From NCBI GenBank assembly GCA_035402725.1, contig DAONDU010000052.1:1-15808 (forward strand): a stretch of 15,808 nucleotides of DNA, in the 5' to 3' direction. The notes below the pieces were generated by a model. It was not told where the DNA came from, did no database searches, and saw only the letters and a program-made list of their open reading frames with translations. The position numbers and the translations under genes are program-made. The DNA is from UPXZ01 sp035402725. Lineage in GTDB: Bacteria > Bacteroidota > Bacteroidia > Bacteroidales > Paludibacteraceae. Shown in pieces: positions 14,644 to 15,808 of the stretch. Numbering within the stretch: position 1 is the first letter of the stretch; every line of letters starts with the position of its first letter.

Positions 14644-15808
14644 TTATTTATCTGATTTTTTTAATATCGCAGCTTTCATTGGTTTCAACCGGATATTACC
14701 GTTTCCGTAATTTTTTCCGCTCAGCAAATCTGTAAAATTACCTTCGGGTAACTTGAAATCACCTTGCTGATCTTCCAGATTAAACAAAACAACGATTTCA
14801 TTCTTACCGTCTGAACGTGTATAACCCAGTTTTTTTCCCTCATTCACGGTGAAACTGAATTCACCTAAAGAAAGTACAGGGTTATCTTTTCTGATCCGAA
14901 TGATTTTTTTATAGAATTCAAAAAGTTTCTTGTCAAATCGGATTTTATCATAAGATTTCTCTCCCGGCTGAAAATTATTCCGGTATTCTTTTTCCATTTT
15001 CAGTTCAGGCCACATAAGCGGTTTGCGGCAGTTTGGATCGTCGGCACCCCACATACCCATTTCATCGCCGTTCCATATTTGTGGTGAACCAAGCGTTGTA
15101 AAAACATGGATAAGATAAAGCCGGGTTCGTTGATATGCATCATTATCTGGTTTACCCGTTTTATAAGCAGGATTTTCTTCGGGATTTGCCTTGAATTTGT
15201 ACCTGTTTTTATTATAGAAGTCGGTTAGGAGTCGTGGTGCATCGTGGGTAGCTGCCACATTCATCATGGCATATTCATTTTTACCAGGGATATTATTCCA
15301 CTGATATTCCAGACTGTCTCTTAGCTGTCTGGCATTAATTTCATCCTGAGAATTGTTGAAGAAGCTTCTTGCCGGTTTGTACACCTGATAAAACATTACG
15401 GCGTCAAACACATCACCCTGCATATAGGGAGCCGGGTTCATCAGAACATCCGGCCATTTTTGCCACCAGATTTCTCCCACCAAATATGCATCGGGATTGA
15501 TGCTTTTAACGTACTTGCGATAATCGCGCCAGAAACCAAGACCGATTTGTTCGGCCACATCCAGCCGGTAACCGTCAATTCCTTTCGATACATCACCGTC
15601 GGGGGCAAGCCAGCGGCGTGTTACATCGAAAATATGTTTCTTTGGACCTTCTTGAATATTTCCCTCATAGGGTAATCCGTGAATACGGGGAGTGGTCAGA
15701 TTGACTTTCTTCAGTTCAGGCAGATAGCCATAGCCACCCCATCCATTGTATGCAAACTCGTTTTCGGGAGTATCGGGATTATCGAACGAACTGATTTCGT
15801 ACCAGTCT
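14644..15808 (-). CDS. Alpha-amylase family glycosidase (GH13; neopullulanase/cyclomaltodextrinase-like), C-terminal part
   Basis: The frame stays open to the window edge, so the GTG at 15558 is internal and the start lies beyond 15808; about 387 residues are visible. It contains the second half of a GH13 barrel: GIDGYRLDVAEQIG with the nucleophile Asp (codon 15559-15561), YLVGEIWWQKW with the acid/base Glu (codon 15472-15474), and AATHDAPRLL with the transition-state Asp (codon 15241-15243). WNGDEMGMWGADDPNCRKP is the maltodextrin-active signature near the barrel end, followed by a short all-beta C-domain. The visible part resembles neopullulanase or cyclomaltodextrinase enzymes acting on short maltodextrins. 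No T9SS domain follows (the protein ends AAILKKSDK), so it may be periplasmic, although the N-terminal signal cannot be seen. It would complement the secreted amylase downstream. A terminator hairpin follows. Confidence 0.9.
   Translation of the reverse strand, partial: DWYEISSFDNPDTPENEFAYNGWGGYGYLPELKKVNLTTPRIHGLPYEGNIQEGPKKHIFDVTRRWLAPDGDVSKGIDGYRLDVAEQIGLGFWRDYRKYVKSINPDAYLVGEIWWQKWPDVLMNPAPYMQGDVFDAVMFYQVYKPARSFFNNSQDEINARQLRDSLEYQWNNIPGKNEYAMMNVAATHDAPRLLTDFYNKNRYKFKANPEENPAYKTGKPDNDAYQRTRLYLIHVFTTLGSPQIWNGDEMGMWGADDPNCRKPLMWPELKMEKEYRNNFQPGEKSYDKIRFDKKLFEFYKKIIRIRKDNPVLSLGEFSFTVNEGKKLGYTRSDGKNEIVVLFNLEDQQGDFKLPEGNFTDLLSGKNYGNGNIRLKPMKAAILKKSDK

Overview
This window most likely comes from a draft genome or metagenome bin of the phylum Bacteroidota, order Bacteroidales (Paludibacter- or Dysgonomonas-like; the genus cannot be fixed from this sequence). 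Four things point there: a type IX secretion (T9SS) C-terminal sorting domain on a secreted amylase, TAnnTTTG-type -7 promoter boxes, gene starts without obvious Shine-Dalgarno sequences, and families typical of the group (GH109, a Bacteroidetes-type alpha-2-macroglobulin, an AmpG-like transporter with a large insert). Two runs of exactly 100 N mark scaffold joins, and each interrupts a gene.

Layout. (1) 2-1972, plus strand: the 3' part of an alpha-2-macroglobulin gene that has lost its thioester motif, closed by a strong hairpin. (2) 2136-4878, plus strand: a two-gene polysaccharide O-acylation cassette, an MBOAT acyltransferase followed by an AlgX/AlgJ-like SGNH partner whose N-terminal catalytic part lies in the first gap. 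(3) 4965-6955, plus strand: a tight operon of a split ThrE/YjjP-YjjB-type exporter and a DUF6064-like membrane protein. (4) 7226-8632, minus strand: an exported GH109-type, NAD-dependent glycosidase with its own terminator. (5) 8964-10630, plus strand: an AmpG-like MFS transporter split by the second gap, carrying a large extracytoplasmic insert. A degenerate hexanucleotide repeat and a TyrA-type prephenate dehydrogenase (10730-11509) follow. (6) 11628-15808, minus strand: two GH13 alpha-amylase-family genes. One is a multidomain T9SS-exported enzyme; the other runs off the window end. Between them lie a terminator, a -7 box and a LacI-family-like palindrome.

How the genes fit together. The two GH13 enzymes look like part of a starch or alpha-glucan locus that continues past the right edge. 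The GH109 enzyme and the AmpG-like transporter are divergent and share a 331-bp intergenic region; a link between released amino sugars and uptake is possible but unproven. TyrA is a housekeeping gene separated from the amylases by a bidirectional terminator.

I found no CRISPR array, tRNA, rRNA, insertion sequence or phage gene, and no clear novel defence or mobile system. The most unusual items are the thioester-less macroglobulin, the beta-sandwich-like insert in the MFS transporter, the GH109 export signal, the DUF6064-like third gene of the exporter operon and the putative LacI-type operator at the amylases.
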